Of a DNA stretch of 64,000 nt, positions 1 to 15,249 are shown piece by piece. Position 1 is the first letter of the stretch. Each line of letters opens with the position of its first letter. Location: assembly GCF_052324685.1 (NCBI RefSeq), contig NC_135222.1, positions 8,109,373 through 8,173,372 of the forward strand, given 5' to 3'. Source of the DNA: Brachyhypopomus gauderio. Taxonomy: Eukaryota; Chordata; Actinopteri; Gymnotiformes; Hypopomidae. Made by a program: the position numbers and the translations under genes. The notes under the pieces were generated by a model, which did no database searches, was not told the DNA's origin, and worked only from the letters and a program-made list of their open reading frames with translations.

Positions 1-816
1 ATTTTCTTTCAGACAATTCAATATTAACCTAAATGAACATTAAATTAAAGTGCTTCTCACTTTTGTGCGTCATAGGTGGCTGAAATCTGATCGCACCTGA
101 AACGAAACGAGCCGGTCCCGCTGAACAAGCGCTATCATGTGACCTGCCTCCCTGGTGCTGGAAGCAGACATGCCGGCCGGCTACAGGCCAGCTGCTTGCT
201 GCGGTGCCTGTTTGAAGTCTCGACCCCTCCAGGCCTCCATTTGGGAAGCGCCCCATGGCCCTCTGTGGCTTTAAACCCTAGCTGAGTTAGGTCTGCTAAC
301 CCCTTGGCCTCCTGACCGCCCTCCCTCAACCGCAACTCTGACCCAAACACGCAGATACCCCCATACACGTGTGTGTTGCATCGCAAAAAAAAAGAGGCGT
401 ATACAAACAGGCATGCATGCATGGACACAGACTTGCGTGCATGTGCACACATGCACATTTGGGGTGAAGTAAATGGAAGCCAGATGTTCATTTTTGCAGG
501 CTCCGTGAGAAAAGGTTTTCCTGAGGCTGCCTGCAGAACATCACATTCATTCACAATAAAGGAATCCTTTATTTGTGAGCGCAGACCTAGGCCTAATCCT
601 AGATACACAGGTATGCCTGTACAACGTTGTCCAAGCCCTGATGTACAGGCATCTAAACAATGTTCCTGGCTAATTAGATGGAGATACCAATATATGGTAC
701 AAGCTGTATGAAACTCAAAACTCAGACCCACGGCTCATAATTCAGTACGTCACTGCGAGAGCGCAGACCAACGCCAGCTACTCAGACTTTCAGGATGAGG
801 CCAGGCGGACGCTTAC
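1..816 (-). other. NID1 intron sequence at left edge
   Basis: Intron following the last visible NID1 exon; the donor GTAAGC lies at 816-811 on the minus strand. No further NID1 exon is recognisable before position 1. Open frames on both strands here have no family signature and no coherent splice sites. Confidence 0.6.
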
Positions 817-1048
817 TGATGGAGCCGATCTTGTTGCTCATGGCGTAGCGGATGAGCTGGTTGGTGTCATCGTACATGACGAAGACTTGGTCCACGCTGA
901 GCTGCTGGCTGGATGGAACCGAGAGCCCCGTGTCGTCATGGGGACATCCCTGGAAGCTGATGCTCTGCCTCCACAAGTAGGAGCGGGTGTGCACGGACCC
1001 GTCGACAAGACTGACCGTGTATTCCCGGGTGGAGGAAGACGTGATCAC

Positions 1049-1124
<76 letters not shown>

Positions 1125-4100
1125 AAACAGATGTTTTACTTACAGCTTGCCCATGAGAAAAACATTCAGGCGGTATGTTTTGTGTTACCACCACTGCGGT
1201 GAGAGGGGTCTGGCAGGCCCTCAGACCAGCACACTCACGATTGTGGGAGTACTGGTAGATCTCAGAGTAGGGCTCAATCTGGACTGTGGCACCGGATGGC
1301 ACGTGTGGGATCCTCCCCTCCAGTCGAGTCGTGACCACCAGGTGATCATGCTCATCGATCCCTTTGAACTCCTGGCTGATGGTCAGCTTCTCGCCGCCTG
1401 GCTGGAAGGTGACTTCAGCTTGCCGGGTGAACACCCCTCCTGCGGAGAGAGGCGTGCAGACCCGGAACGTTAGAATTTAAAGCACGATGCTAAGCATGTG
1501 CTTCCACTTCAAAGGAGCCCTAGTTCTGGGGAATGATGAGTCAGCAGGAAGTAATGTGCTAGAACAACATTTGAAAGGGGAGCTTTGTGCACAGAGTAGA
1601 GGAGACTACAATGAACTCACAGACATCATTCATGTGAGCCATACAGCATTGAGAAATAAGAAGACTTCAGTGCAGAAATACTTGGTCTTTTCTGTCCACT
1701 GTTAATGACAAAGTTTAAAATGGACAGGATGGGTGTTAGATTTTGGTTTTCAGATTTTTCTTATATGACGTGTGCTATGGTTATGATGCCATTTGAATCT
1801 ATACAAACAATGAGTGCAATCATTTTCACATTGTGAACAGCACTTTTTTTTCCAAACAGTGACATTTAGAACTGCACAGAATGATGTATCGAACTGTTAG
1901 ACTGAAGTATAAAACTGCACAGACTGATATATGGATCTGTACATACTAATATATGGATCTGTACAGACTAATATATGGATCTGTACAGGCTGATATATGG
2001 ATCTGTACAGGCTGATATATATAGTCTACATTCTCCTCTTACCGATGATACTGAAGCCATTTTCATATCCCGGCTGCTCTAGGGCAAAGGCCCAGCCGAT
2101 CACCCCGCCTAGGGATGCCAGGGGTTGGAGGGAGGGTCCAATGTTGCTGGGGATGGTGCTGATGGCCACATATGCCCGGCCGTCATTGGCTACCACGTAC
2201 GAGTGCAAGTCATTATTGGCGAACTCCACCGGAGACGTCATGTTGCCAACGTAGATTTGACCACTGACTTTCCCGTTCATCCTCTGGGGCTTGCCTGCGT
2301 GATCGGAAAAACAGGTAATCTCTCCATAAAACACAGCATGATCCCAGCCCACCAAAGGACATTGTAATGGAAAGAATGGACCAAATCTATGGAAGTCTAT
2401 AGATAAACGCTATGGACGTCTGTGGAAGTCTATGGACATTTTTGGAAGATAAATGCAGTGTTGAGATGAGCCTACCCTCAGCAACACAGTCCTTCCCGTT
2501 GCCATAAAAGCCAGGTTTACAATGGCAGCAGTAGCCACTGGCATAATCTCTGCAGTCCGCAAAATGAGAGCACTTTTGTCTGTTGTTGGAACACGTCTCA
2601 TAGTAGGAAAACACTGCAAAAACGAGGATAACAAAGATGACCAAAAAACATGAATGCCAGCAGAGTAAATGCACCAGAGTTGCATAGTAAAAGCACAGAG
2701 TATGTTAACATACAGCAATATAACCAGCTTATGCTGCTTCTCACCATTCACATTTAGGTCTTCTTCTGGCTCATCCACAATGACCACCTGGGGGTAGACT
2801 GGCTGTGAGTGGGGGGGATGCGGGCGGCTTCCTCGGGGATTGGTGTCTTGGGCTTGCATCTCTGGCCTGGGGTGGTGTACAGGTGCCGGTTGCCAATCTA
2901 AAGAGGGAGTGTCTGGAGAGGGTGCTTCTGGAAGGGGGGTTTCTTGATCGTAAGGTGGATAATCTTCGGTTGGGTCACTTTCAGAGATTTTGGACTCTGG
3001 AACCTCAGAGACATAAGGGTCCGTGATGCCCCGTTCTGTTGCGGTGACCCTGCCAGGTACGATGGCACTATTGGGAGCAGGAGTGCCAATCTCGTACACC
3101 CATAAACCACTCTTGCCTGAATTAGTGAGTCTGAGGGGACAGTTCAGTGTTACCATAAAACCTTCAAATTACCAGACAATCAAAATTGCATAGGATGCAT
3201 GAATGAAGCATGTGAACACTTACTCTGTGAGGTCTTTGACTGACTCCTCGTCATCAGAGGTAATGCGATGGTAAGGTCCCTGGGTGCTACTCCAAGTGAA
3301 CCAGCCCTTAATCGCACCCTTGCTAAAGCCAGCCTCAACAGGCTCACTCACACCATTTATGGGTGTGGAGAAGAACTGAATATCATCTTTTGGGTAGAGC
3401 AGGATGGCATAGCTGGTCTTCGCCATGGATGTTAAGACAAGCTGGAAAGTGTTTCTCTGCAAGAGGCCATAAGGATTTCATTATATCCTGTACAACAAGA
3501 ACCTAACTGACACAAGCAAAAGGTATATTTTTGAATGCGAAATAGATTCGCAGACAATGTGTCTGTTGTCGATCAAATCCAGGTACGCTGGTGTGTTCTT
3601 TCGCCAAAAAATGGACCTTACACTTTTCTTATTACATACAGAGAAACTTGCCTGTTTGACACTTCCATCTCCTCGTTCTGGAGCCCCGTGGGTAGCCATA
3701 TTATCCCATGTCACGATGACAGCGTGTGTGGGCTCCACCTCATCCTCGTTTGGAAAAGCCTGCCCAATCTGCTCGGTGATCTTCTGCAACACGTCCGGAT
3801 TGGTGTCCTGCCTGAAAGAGACCTTCCCTATCCCATCGCTGGTGTCCAGGTCCCCAAGGAAAGCTGCTATGACGCCGAAGCTGGCAGGCATATTCCCCAA
3901 ATACTCTGACTCCTCCAGGGGTTGAGCCACAGACACAAAGCCATTGGTATTGACCTGCAGAGCAAACACAGTGCTAGGAAGCATGAGTCTTTCTTCCAGG
4001 AGCAGTGGGCAGACTGAATACAAGGAGCGACTCTCTGTGTCACAGAACTACATTCTGGAAAGGTTGCCCAGAAGGATCAGTTAAGAGCTACATCTCCTAA

Positions 4101-7100
4101 AGATCCTCGAGCTTCCAAGTGTCATCACATGGCCGTCTGTGGTGAGATGATGTGAATAGTGTAAATAGGTTTCCTGCTGAGTACTACCATTTCAAAGGGT
4201 TGCCAGTTCTCACCTGTGTTTCCGTGCTTTTTAACTGTGAATGTGGCAATTTGGAGATCAGGGTTATGGACGTTTTTAACACTTCCTGTGTTTACATAAG
4301 GGTCTGCATATCAGTGACATACACAGATGTTCAAAAGTCGCAAAATACAAGTCCAAGTCATGAGTGTTTTGACTAGAGCCCAAGCCAAGTCAACAGTCAA
4401 TACCAAGCTTAGGGACTTAGAAGATGGAAAATAACAATTTTATATATTATGTTGGTAGCTCCTATTGTCCGCCGTCCTCCATTATTGGCCATGCCCACGT
4501 ACTGGGTGTTTTCTGTGTCTCTTATCGCCAATACCGTAAAAAAGGTAAGCTCCCGTTTTAGAATGACATTTAACTTTAAAACAAGTTTTAAAACAAAATA
4601 CAAAAAAAAAATCACATGACTTAAGCATGACTTGGACTCGAATCGCTCACTCAAGTGGCCATCACTGGTGATATGACAAGTGCCACTTGCCGACAGGGTA
4701 TTACATGGCATGCTTTTAGAAAATGCAAGAGAGAATCTAACGATAGTACATAATATAATATCATCCTTAGTCCTTGACCATCAAACAATGAAGAAAGTTT
4801 CACACCACCCCAGCAATAATGAGCATTCTCTTGGCTCTTGGCACTAGTCGAGTAAATAAACAAGCTCACCGATTTTGCAAGCACCATTAGACATCATTAT
4901 TAACATTAAGCCAACGTGCATGAAAGAAATTCAGCAATCAGTCTCCACACCAAATACTTCCAAAAATAGAAAGCTAAATAAAAGTCTCAGAACACAGTAA
5001 ATTAAAAGACTGAACACAGTAAAACAAAAGGCTATGAATACAGGTAAGTTAAAGACTAAATATAGAAAAGTAAAAGACTGAACACAAAAAAGTTAAAGGC
5101 TCTGTACACTGTAAAGTAAAAGGCTCTGAACACAGTAAAGTAAAATACTCCAAACACAGTAAAGTAGAAGGTGTGTGAAGTGATCCTGATTATAGCCTGA
5201 GGGACTTTAGCCCTAATCGGCTCTGCTGGTGTGACAGGGGTCTGCTGGCTCCTGCCTGCGAGAACCCTTGTCTACAAACGGAAGTGTGTGAATGACAAAA
5301 GCAGCTGTGGAGAACAGCTACCCACACATTGGGAGTTTTTCAGTGGCAGTGTGACAGGGGGAGCTGTACTTTGTGCAGCCTTAGTGAGGCAAATGGCATG
5401 AATAAATGGCATAGGGCAGATGGAGGAGAGAAGGAAATCCTCAAGTTGCTTTAGGCAGTGGAACTAACGCGACACACCTTGACCGTGTTCGTCCTCGCCG
5501 GGTGTTAAATGTGCAAGCTGTGAAGATATGTGAGGAATCTGGATCATGTCTTAAATAACACCAACTCCATATAACACGCATGCATTGTGGAGGAGGACAG
5601 ACCAGCATTGGACGTGTCAAAAGACAGGAAAAAGAGGTGGAAGTGTCTGCTTTGTGAGACAAACTTACTAGTTCAGGACTGGCACATGTTCCTTAGATGG
5701 CATTCAATCCATAGAACTGTATGTGAGTAAACATTTTATACACTACTCTGAATACACAGAGATTATAACATAAGCCTTTATCTTGGTATTATTCATTGTT
5801 ACATAACAGCTCCAAATAACAGGAGGGAAGAAACATAGATTGTTACTGACCCTGACCCTGCCAATGGGTCACACACAAGGAATTCACAAATGAACCCCCC
5901 TAATCAAACCCCAGCTACTATCGGTAAGCTCTCTGGGGGCCAGGGTGGGGCGGTGAACCTGCATGAATGTGGGGGAGGGCAGGACGTACCAAAACCCTGA
6001 TGGAGGGGTGTGTAGGCTACAAACTCTACCCTGAAACAAGAAAACCCTGACCCTGAGATAGCTGAGAGACAGACAATAGGGACATTTTTCCACTGATGGT
6101 CATTAACCACTATCCATCTCAACACAACACAAACTATCAATCCAAACTAATTTCGAATTCTGCAAAAACACAATATTTTACATGTCATCCAGTACAACAA
6201 CTACTCTGTGCTGTACATGCAACCCACACAAGTATCATGGACTAAACCTCCTAGACATGAAATTTTAACATGTGTTTTCAGTTGAATTGGTTGGAGAAAA
6301 CTTCAAGTGGCTTGGTTCACCAATGGAAAATGATTGGCCCTCAAGGAACCGGATGAAGTATGGATGGAGAGCTACCCATCACCTTAGAGAGACGAACAGA
6401 AAGCAAAGCCACTAATTATTGGCTTTGATGTATACAAGAAACCCTTAACCTCAGACAAAAGTTCAACCATGCATTCAGTGCCAAAGAATGGCACAAAACG
6501 ACACAGGGTCGTCTGTCTACACACAACAAAGGCACTTGAGAACCAGCAGGGCTCATCTAAAAGCTGTCTTTGTTCTACGTCCACGTAGCTTCCCCCAGCC
6601 AGTGTAGCATGCTTCCCCATGCACATGTAAACACACGGGGTATCAAATCTGATGAAAACCCTAACTGGTCCCAGACTATGTTTGATGCTGTGTACGACCA
6701 AACAGACCACACTAGGATCGCCAAGATCAGTCAAAGGCCTGTGAGGCAGCAAGTCAAAATAAATGGCCATACGTGAGCACTCGTTTGAACGTGGCCTGTG
6801 AATAGTTCACATGCGGGCTGTATGGGAGATGGAGTTCAGAGATGGTGTTGTAAACACTGTGCGGGGGGAGGGGGAGCATACAGTGAACACACAGGGTCCA
6901 CACCCCCACCCCCTGAATCACAGGACCCACTCCGCACACACATTATGACTTACGTCAGCATGTACTGCCTGTAACCCAAATAACATACTCCACCTACACA
7001 TGATGCTGAACAAGTAAGGCATTGGAAATGACCCCCCCCCCCACCCCCCTGAGAAACGGATAGACTTTGTTCTTTTGAGCCAGTTTAGGATCTATTTATA

Positions 7101-8635
7101 CACAGGATCTGTAAACTCACTTAGTCATGATTAGCCCTGAACCATTACTGAATGTGAGTCTCACAGAGTAGTCGAGTCCGTCAAAAAACCCATTCGAGTT
7201 TATCTGATTTGCATGATTAAGCTCGCCACCCTGTGCCAAACAATGGATCCAGATGGGATCTCAACACAGGCAGAAGCCTATCTCTCCCAAACAAAGGAAG
7301 GGTCACATGAGAACAAGGACGTTAATGAAGATGTTGCATCAGGGCCTGAGGGGTGGGGGTGTTTGTGTATTTGCACTGGAATCAGTCAACAGTGTGAAAA
7401 GGCCAATCACAGACTGAATGGTGCCGATGTGATGACGATTAGTGTTGGTACTAAAGCAACAGGTCAGCAGAAAAGTGCATTTGCAGATTGGTTGCAGTGT
7501 AGTGGTGGGGTTCTAAATGTGCCGCATATGCAGGGAACACAGGAAAGCAGAAAGGCAGGGCAGAGAGTATTCTCCCACGAAGCTCAGGGTCTAAGACAGA
7601 CAGCCTCAGCTGTGCTGAAACCACTCCAGTGACTAACCACTCCATCTATGGTCTATGGAGACCAGTGACACAGAATAAATATTTAGGTCTTCCCTTCACG
7701 ACTGTTTTCCTTTTCCTAGGATTTTTTAAATGCAATACAAACAGGAAGAGGGACAGACACAGTCAAGGAGCGATATGTAGAGAGGGGCTGTACGAATTCC
7801 ATCGGTCAGATAATGAATTGGCCAGCATTCTATTATAACGCAACAGTCTTCATTCAACACATTATCATGATTTTGCAATTGGGCAAACTTCCCCCATAAA
7901 CTCATTGGTGTGTAGGTTCATTCTGCAGACTCGAGAGATCAGAGGCCTCACGGTGCAAGTAGTGGGTGATACCTGATCCACAAACATCTGGAGATCTCAC
8001 GAACCAGCATTAGCTCTCGGTTCACTCACAAATCACATTTTCTGCCTTTGATCAATGCACATGTGAAAGTAATTGACTGCAGTGGATTCTTGTGCATTGC
8101 TATGCAAGCTGATGGCAGATATATTTGGGTTTCATAGAGTTTAACAAGTCGTTTCGCCAGTGTTAATAGAACACCTGGAATAACTGATGCTATAAGACCA
8201 GCCCAGTTCATGAGATAATCAGGCCTACGCGCTACGCCGCTATTCGGAGAACCGCCTGAAAGGGGTCTGATATTTTAAAGACTTCCAATAACTCATTTAT
8301 TGCATCACATTGCAGTAACTAATTTATTTCATTAAACAACACTTTTTCATTAAACAACACTTTTAAATGAGTATGAAGTGAAGTACGTGGTCAAATGGAT
8401 TTTGTAAATAAAAACGAACAATAATACTTACGTAAATTTCTTCAAATGTGCCGTCGAAAAAATACAAAGACTGTTCTAAGATAATTTGCTGAGATACGTC
8501 CGTCCCAGGCTCAAGAAATTGATCACCGAATTCAACTCCATAGTCGAAGAGGTCGCTGCGACTCAAGCCCCTCACCGACACTACTAAAACAAGAAGGTGT
8601 ATCCAAAGAACGCAAGAACGTAAAAAAGAGCCCAT
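817..8635 (-). CDS. nid1: Nidogen-1, 5' portion (8 coding exons; gene continues beyond left edge)
   Basis: Secreted basement-membrane linker that joins laminin and collagen IV networks. Coding exons read on the minus strand: 8635-8432, 3954-3652, 3456-3224, 3130-2745, 2613-2476, 2294-2043, 1439-1239, 1047-817; all splice phases agree and give 649 residues. Seen in order: a hydrophobic signal peptide (about 1-28), a NIDO domain (about 69-247), an acidic Pro-rich linker (248-375), a six-Cys EGF domain (about 384-420), then the G2F beta-barrel (422 to the edge) with the family run VITSSSTREYTV-like at exon 8. The start ATG at 8635 is the first Met before the signal peptide. The junction after exon 2 uses a GC donor. 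Similarity favours NID1 over NID2, and the neighbours GPR137B and ERO1B match the human NID1 locus. The C-terminal EGF, thyroglobulin and YWTD propeller exons should lie to the left of position 1. Confidence 0.95.
1052..1123. repeat. (GA)n / (CT)n microsatellite abutting an NID1 splice acceptor
   Basis: Uninterrupted GA dinucleotides directly beside the exon starting at 1047. On the transcribed strand this is a run of about 35 CT units ending in CTTTTAG, so the microsatellite itself forms the polypyrimidine tract of the acceptor. Confidence 0.9.
1924..2012. repeat. 22-bp tandem repeat in NID1 intron
   Basis: About four copies of a 22-bp unit (core ATATATGGATCTGTACA) differing at one or two positions, ending about 30 bp from the donor of the exon at 2043. 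No coding meaning. Confidence 0.85.
3955..8431 (-). other. NID1 intron 1 (4.5 kb)
   Basis: Separates the signal-peptide exon from the NIDO exon. It holds no recognisable exon or complete mobile element. A degenerate tandem of about 25 bp (AACACAGTAAAGTAAAAGGCT-like) occupies roughly 4985-5170, and a poly-C stretch lies near 7030-7047. The rest looks like ordinary unique intron sequence. Confidence 0.6.
4985..5170. repeat. Degenerate ~25-bp tandem repeat
   Basis: Roughly seven diverged copies built around ACACAGTAAAGTAAAAGGCT, clearest between 5090 and 5170. It lies in NID1 intron 1. Confidence 0.6.
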
Positions 8636-9344
8636 CGCTAAAACGTGTTATACATGTGTGTCCAATTTTCCAAATTCACTCTGGGCTTTACTCCTACACA
8701 ATGAAACTTTACGTCCAGAATAACTGGAGCGCAGGAGCCTTCCAAAAGAAGTTCATTCGATGGGGGAGGGCGAAGTCGAGAGGGGTGGAGGGCAACACCG
8801 GATTCTTTAGCGATTCGTCCAGAGCGCTCGTGCGCTTTGCGCATAACGGTAACGTTACATAAAAAAGTCTAATGGGTCTTTAGGAATTCCAATTATTTAA
8901 TGTGTTTTCAAAAATTGTGGTCATTTATAATTATTGCAAAGTTATTGCACACACTTTAGTTAACAAAGTGGAAGAAGAGGAGCTTTAAGGAACTTTGATT
9001 TTATACCAAGTTTTACTTTTTTACAGGCAAATTTTTAGACTTTTCGAAAGCTGTGCTTCTGTACACCGAGGCAGCCAGTGTCGTAGTGCCCAAGAGAGTG
9101 ATGGTCGCGTAGGATTTTTTTCTTTTAAAACTTATTTTATTTAAGAAATCAACAGTATTAGAGATTTTTGCTATAAAAAATTACTCACTCATAGGCAACA
9201 CACTTCGATGGGTAATTTACCTAGTTACCTGACTAACTACTTAAATGTCGAGATAAGGATTTATTTATGTCTACTCGCGCAGTGATGTTTTCCACTAGCA
9301 AGGATTAAAAGAAGGACAAAGACACAACAGTCTGAACCACCGTT
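8636..9344. promoter_or_regulatory. NID1 5' UTR / promoter region (position only)
   Basis: About 700 bp upstream of the NID1 ATG before repeat sequence begins. No clear TATA box or CpG island is visible; promoter function is inferred only from position. Confidence 0.35.
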
Positions 9345-9699
9345 TGAAGGACAAAAGGGGACTCTCCAGTAAAACATGTAAGAGAATTTGTGATTTACTG
9401 TGTGTGACCCTCAATCAGAACACTGACATTCTGTTCACTCCCTTTTCTGTGTCTGCCACCCAATTAGAACTTCTCTTTCTCCCTCTCTCTCCGTCTCTTA
9501 TGTACTTTTTCATTACCCCTACATCCAGTCCACTGTCCCTCATCTCTTGATAAGGAGAACATCAATAATACATGTTTTATTAGTCTTAGCCAATCTTCTT
9601 TCTTCTGTATTTAACTAGATGTATTATAATTAAACTCTGGAACTCTTTAGTTCTCCTGGTGCCAGTTACAGAACACTGAGGGCTGAACAAATTTATATT

Positions 9700-9995
9700 T
9701 GTCACGTTGTGGGGGGGGCCCTACCGGTCGCCCCCGGTTACAGCGGCAGCGGTCCTGTTTTTGGTCACGTGATGTTCGTCCCTCAGGTGTGCGGGACACG
9801 TGATCCGTCTCACCTGAGGGTCGTTTGTTCGTCTATATACGTCTTGTCTTTGTACCAGTTGACTGCTGGTTATTATTTCCTTCATTTGGAACAATGCACG
9901 GGTTTTTGGTTTGCACACTTTCTATTAAACCATCCTCTTTCCCTGAGACTTGGCGTGATCGCTTCCTTTTTGAGTTGCTCACCCTGCCCGTCACA
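9700..9995 (+). repeat. Left LTR of the non-autonomous element
   Basis: A 296-bp direct repeat, TG...CA ends, paired with 13457-13753. Sequence directly after it (GAATAACCAGCC) does not resemble a standard TGG-type primer binding site. Confidence 0.9.
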
Positions 9996-11109
9996 GAATA
10001 ACCAGCCACCTTTCGGAAGCCGCCAGTCTCTCTTACTTTCTCCTTCGTTCGTGGTCATGTCTCGTGGTAAGTGTTTGTCTACGTGCTGTGTGTTTGTCGT
10101 GTATTGTCTGAGAGTGTGTTGAGTCTGTCCCCACTCGTCCCGCCGTGTTTAAATGTTGTTTGTGTTTAAACCCGTAAAATCACACGGCGGTGACTAGAGC
10201 TGGGGACCGGTAGACTCCGCTCTCGCCCAGCGAAACTACCGGTGCCTCACATTGCGCACGTCCGTTGTCCGTTATCGTCTATATGTGTGTGTGTATGTAC
10301 GTTGTGTTGTGTTTTAATAACGACGCGGACGTGAGCGAGTGTGTGTGTGCCGTGGTGTGTGTTTCGCTGGTGGTGTTTGTGTGTGAATGTAGACGGGTCC
10401 ACCGATGCGTGCTGCACGCTAGAACGCGTGAGATGCGAATCTCTCTGCTCCTTTCGCCTCGCTCACCCGATATCCCGCGGTGACGGGGGTGAGCGACTGC
10501 GAGGCAGAGAGACGCGTCGCTGTGGGCGTGGCGCGCAAGCCGCTCGCGCAGAGCTCTCTCTCTCCAAAGATCTGCGGATCCCGTGGTGAAAACGGTGAGA
10601 GAGAGAGAGCAGGAGTGGGCGCTTCGCGCTCCACAGAGCGCGCGCGTCGGTGGGTCCTGTCCGTTTGTTTGTGTTCCGTCTTTGCGTGTTCGTTTTGTCC
10701 TAGCGTGTAGCGTGCTTTGTTTTATGTAATTCCTCTCTTGCACCCCTCTTCACTGTGTGTGGGGAGGGGCCCATTAGAGGTCCTGTGCCACTGGATGTCC
10801 TGGGTGCGTGTATGTTGTATGTTGTCTGTGTTTTTTGTTTTGTTATTCCCCAGAGGGGCCCCCCCTAAATATGTTTTTGGGGGGGAGCTATGGGGTTCCT
10901 GAGCCACAGCATGTGGCTCAGAAGGCGCTGCTCCCTAGGGAAAACTGGCCTTTGGGAGGGACCCCTGAGCAGGGAGGAGCCCCTGTACCCCTTTGTAGGC
11001 TGAGGATGCCTGGGGTGTATGGACAGGGTGTCTCCTCATGCCAAGAAGGGGTCCCCTCCCCCCTGGGTATAAGGGGGTGTAAAGGTCAGGGCAGTGCGTG
11101 TTATGTGTC

Positions 11110-11114
<5 letters not shown>

Positions 11115-11142
<28 letters not shown>
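11115..11142. repeat. (GT)n microsatellite
   Basis: About 13 GT units inside the internal region of the LTR element. Confidence 0.8.
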
Positions 11143-11143
<1 letters not shown>

Positions 11144-11632
11144 TGTGTTGCAGGTCGCTCCTGGTGGTGGACTGCGGCACTCCCGGACCTAGTGGGGTCT
11201 CCAGGAGGAGACCCTCCCCTTCAAGCTCGGGGTGACCAGCGTGTCCCTGATGCGGATTGCCAGGGCCCTGGTCTCTGGTGCTCCTGGGTTGGGTGGAGGA
11301 GTCCACCTTGAGATGAGGGTCCCCGGGAGGGGTTCACTCCCCAGGAGTCTGGGGTGACCCCTAGCGAAAGGGCAGGGGTCAGCTCCGAGCGAGGAGGTAG
11401 GTTCGGGAGGTGGTCGGTAGAAGCCGTGGCCGCACCCCAGTGTGGCGGCCTGCACACATCCACACCTATGACGTGTGTTGGGCCATGTGCTCCCGGTCCA
11501 CACACAGCGGTGGGGCTTAAGCGGCCTAAGGCCGGTTAGGACGCGAGGGCCCTGTGACCGACCGGGGCGTGGTTATCGTCTTGTTGACGGCCCGGTCGGT
11601 CCAGGGTCCCGCCCAGGAGGCGAGCTAACCTA

Positions 11633-13240
<1,608 letters not shown>

Positions 13241-13241
13241 T

Positions 13242-13456
13242 ATGTGTTTTATGTTTTCAGCTCCAGGACTGCAGGGAACGGGTCCCTGCCTTGTCTGCGT
13301 CCTGTGACGAGGAGCTTATGTGTTTTGTGTTTCAGCTCAGGACGGCAGGGAATGGGTCCCTGTCTTGTCCCCACCCTCCCGCCCCTTTGTTGTGTTTTGT
13401 GTGCTGCCGCTGTAAGCCGCACATCCGGAGGGGAGTGCGGCTTTGGTGGGGGGGTC
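13242..13456 (+). repeat. Two-copy tandem repeat in LTR-element interior
   Basis: A unit of about 76 bp beginning TATGTGTTTTATGTTTTCAG repeats at 13317 with modest divergence (shared GACGGCAGGGAA-like core). It lies between the Tc1 insertion and the right LTR. Confidence 0.7.
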
Positions 13457-13753
13457 TGTCACGTTGTGGGGGGGCACCCTACCGGTCGCCCCCGGTTACA
13501 GCGGCAGCGGTCCTGTTTTTGGTCACGTGATGTTCGTCCCTCAGGTGGGCGGGACCCGTGATCCGTCTCACCTGAGGGTCGTTTGTTCGTCTATATACGT
13601 CTTGTCTTTGTACCAGTTGACTGCTGGTTATTATTTCCTTCATTTGGAACAATGCACGGGTTTTTGGTTTGCACACTTTCTATTAAACCATCCCCTTTCC
13701 CTGAGACTTGGCGTGATCGCTTCCTTTTTGAGTTGCTCACCCTGCCCGTCACA
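13457..13753 (+). repeat. Right LTR of the non-autonomous element
   Basis: A 297-bp copy of the left LTR, followed by the duplicated target ATATT. Differences include the G-run near the start and a few single bases. Confidence 0.9.
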
Positions 13754-13794
13754 ATATTACTGTTTATGAACCCCGAAGGTTATGATCTACATAT

Positions 13795-15222
13795 ACACAG
13801 CAAAAAGTCCAGTGTTGGATTGACTCCCACAGAGTTAACACTTTTTGAGGGTTTATATAGCTCCACACTCTGCAGAGTTAAATTAACACTTTCAAAATAG
13901 TTAACACTTGGTTAGTTACATTGTTAACTCTCAAAACAGAGTTAAAGTAATACTTTCTTTGAGTTATATTTTTTCTTTACTATTTCAGTAGTGTTTCACT
14001 CCCTAAATAGTTAGCTATTAACACTATTAAAATTAGAATAATATATTCCCATAATCTTTTTTGCTTTTTTCCTCTTGAGGTCCTTCAAAGTGGAACTAAA
14101 ACATTGTGAAAGAAGGTATAATGTACAACCTTTCTTCTCTAACACTATATGAACTTTGAATATTAAAACCATTGTAGAAATTAAGCTCAGATGTGACCAG
14201 TAATGGTGCTCAAGTAAAAGAAAGACACGATCACACCAGTCTCATTGAAAATGTAGGATTTAACGAATAAAGTGCACCAGCGCAAAACCCATGACATAAT
14301 CCAAGTAAAGGATACAATAACCAGAAATCAACCGGTACATACTAGTCAACACAACCAGTCCACGAACATAAGGGGACCCCTCACCTCTCATGGGGGCTCT
14401 TCAAGACCCGCTCACCCCACAACATCAGTGGGCTTCTATCCCTAAAGGTCCAGAAATACTGCTTTCCATCTCCAGGGAGAAACACCTGCACCTAAAATAA
14501 ACACACACACATTAATTGTGAAACACACACATAACCTTACAATACAATAATACTACATACACCTTGATACGGTGGTTTAGTCTATCAAAACCACACAACT
14601 ATCCTTTTAATGCTGGTAACATTTTCAGAAATTGATGTTCACCAATTTCGTTTTTCTCCGTTCCACCATAAACTGCGGTGCTGTTTCATTCTGGCGCTAA
14701 TTCTGGTGCTGCACCGTTTAAAATTTGAACTAGACCCTATCGTTTGAAGACCAGAATTGTTTTGATATAATTATGCATTTATTTTAATTCTCATCGTCCT
14801 CAGCTAGCTAGCTATCACTACCAGTGTGCTAACTTAGCTAGGTTAGCTATGCTAACATTAACTGTGCTAATCACCTCAACACATTTGCTATTCGGTCCCT
14901 GGCATCAAGTTTTTGTACGTATATAATCTCAGAGGATGTTTTATTGTACATAATGAATTTCACATAATCAAATTAAACCTTTTCAATAAATAACACTCAC
15001 TGTGTACATCTTTCTCCAAGAGAAAAATAGCGCAGACTTTCTCCAGCCGAGGTGAAATGCGTGGACGGAGTTTAACAACATCTTTGCGGGAGTCCTTTAG
15101 TTGGATTAACACTGATTTGATCAACTCTGTCAGATAAATTCAACACTGAACATCATTTAAATCTAACAGTGTTAAAATTACTCTTTGGGAGTGAAAATTT
15201 AACACTCCAGTATTTGCTGTGT
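13795..15222. mobile_element. Non-coding TIR element (~1.4 kb), unclassified DNA transposon
   Basis: Ends are inverted: ACACAGCAAA at 13795 and TTTGCTGTGT at 15222, with further similarity inward (TCCAGTGTT / AACACT-rich subterminal zones, ACTCCCA..AGAGT). The flanks share only a 2-bp duplication (AT or TA depending on where the terminus is set). No transposase frame is present. It sits 27 bp upstream of the retroviral primer binding site, inside the old LTR. Confidence 0.75.
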
Positions 15223-15249
15223 ATAGACGATTTCAGAAACCTGACAATT

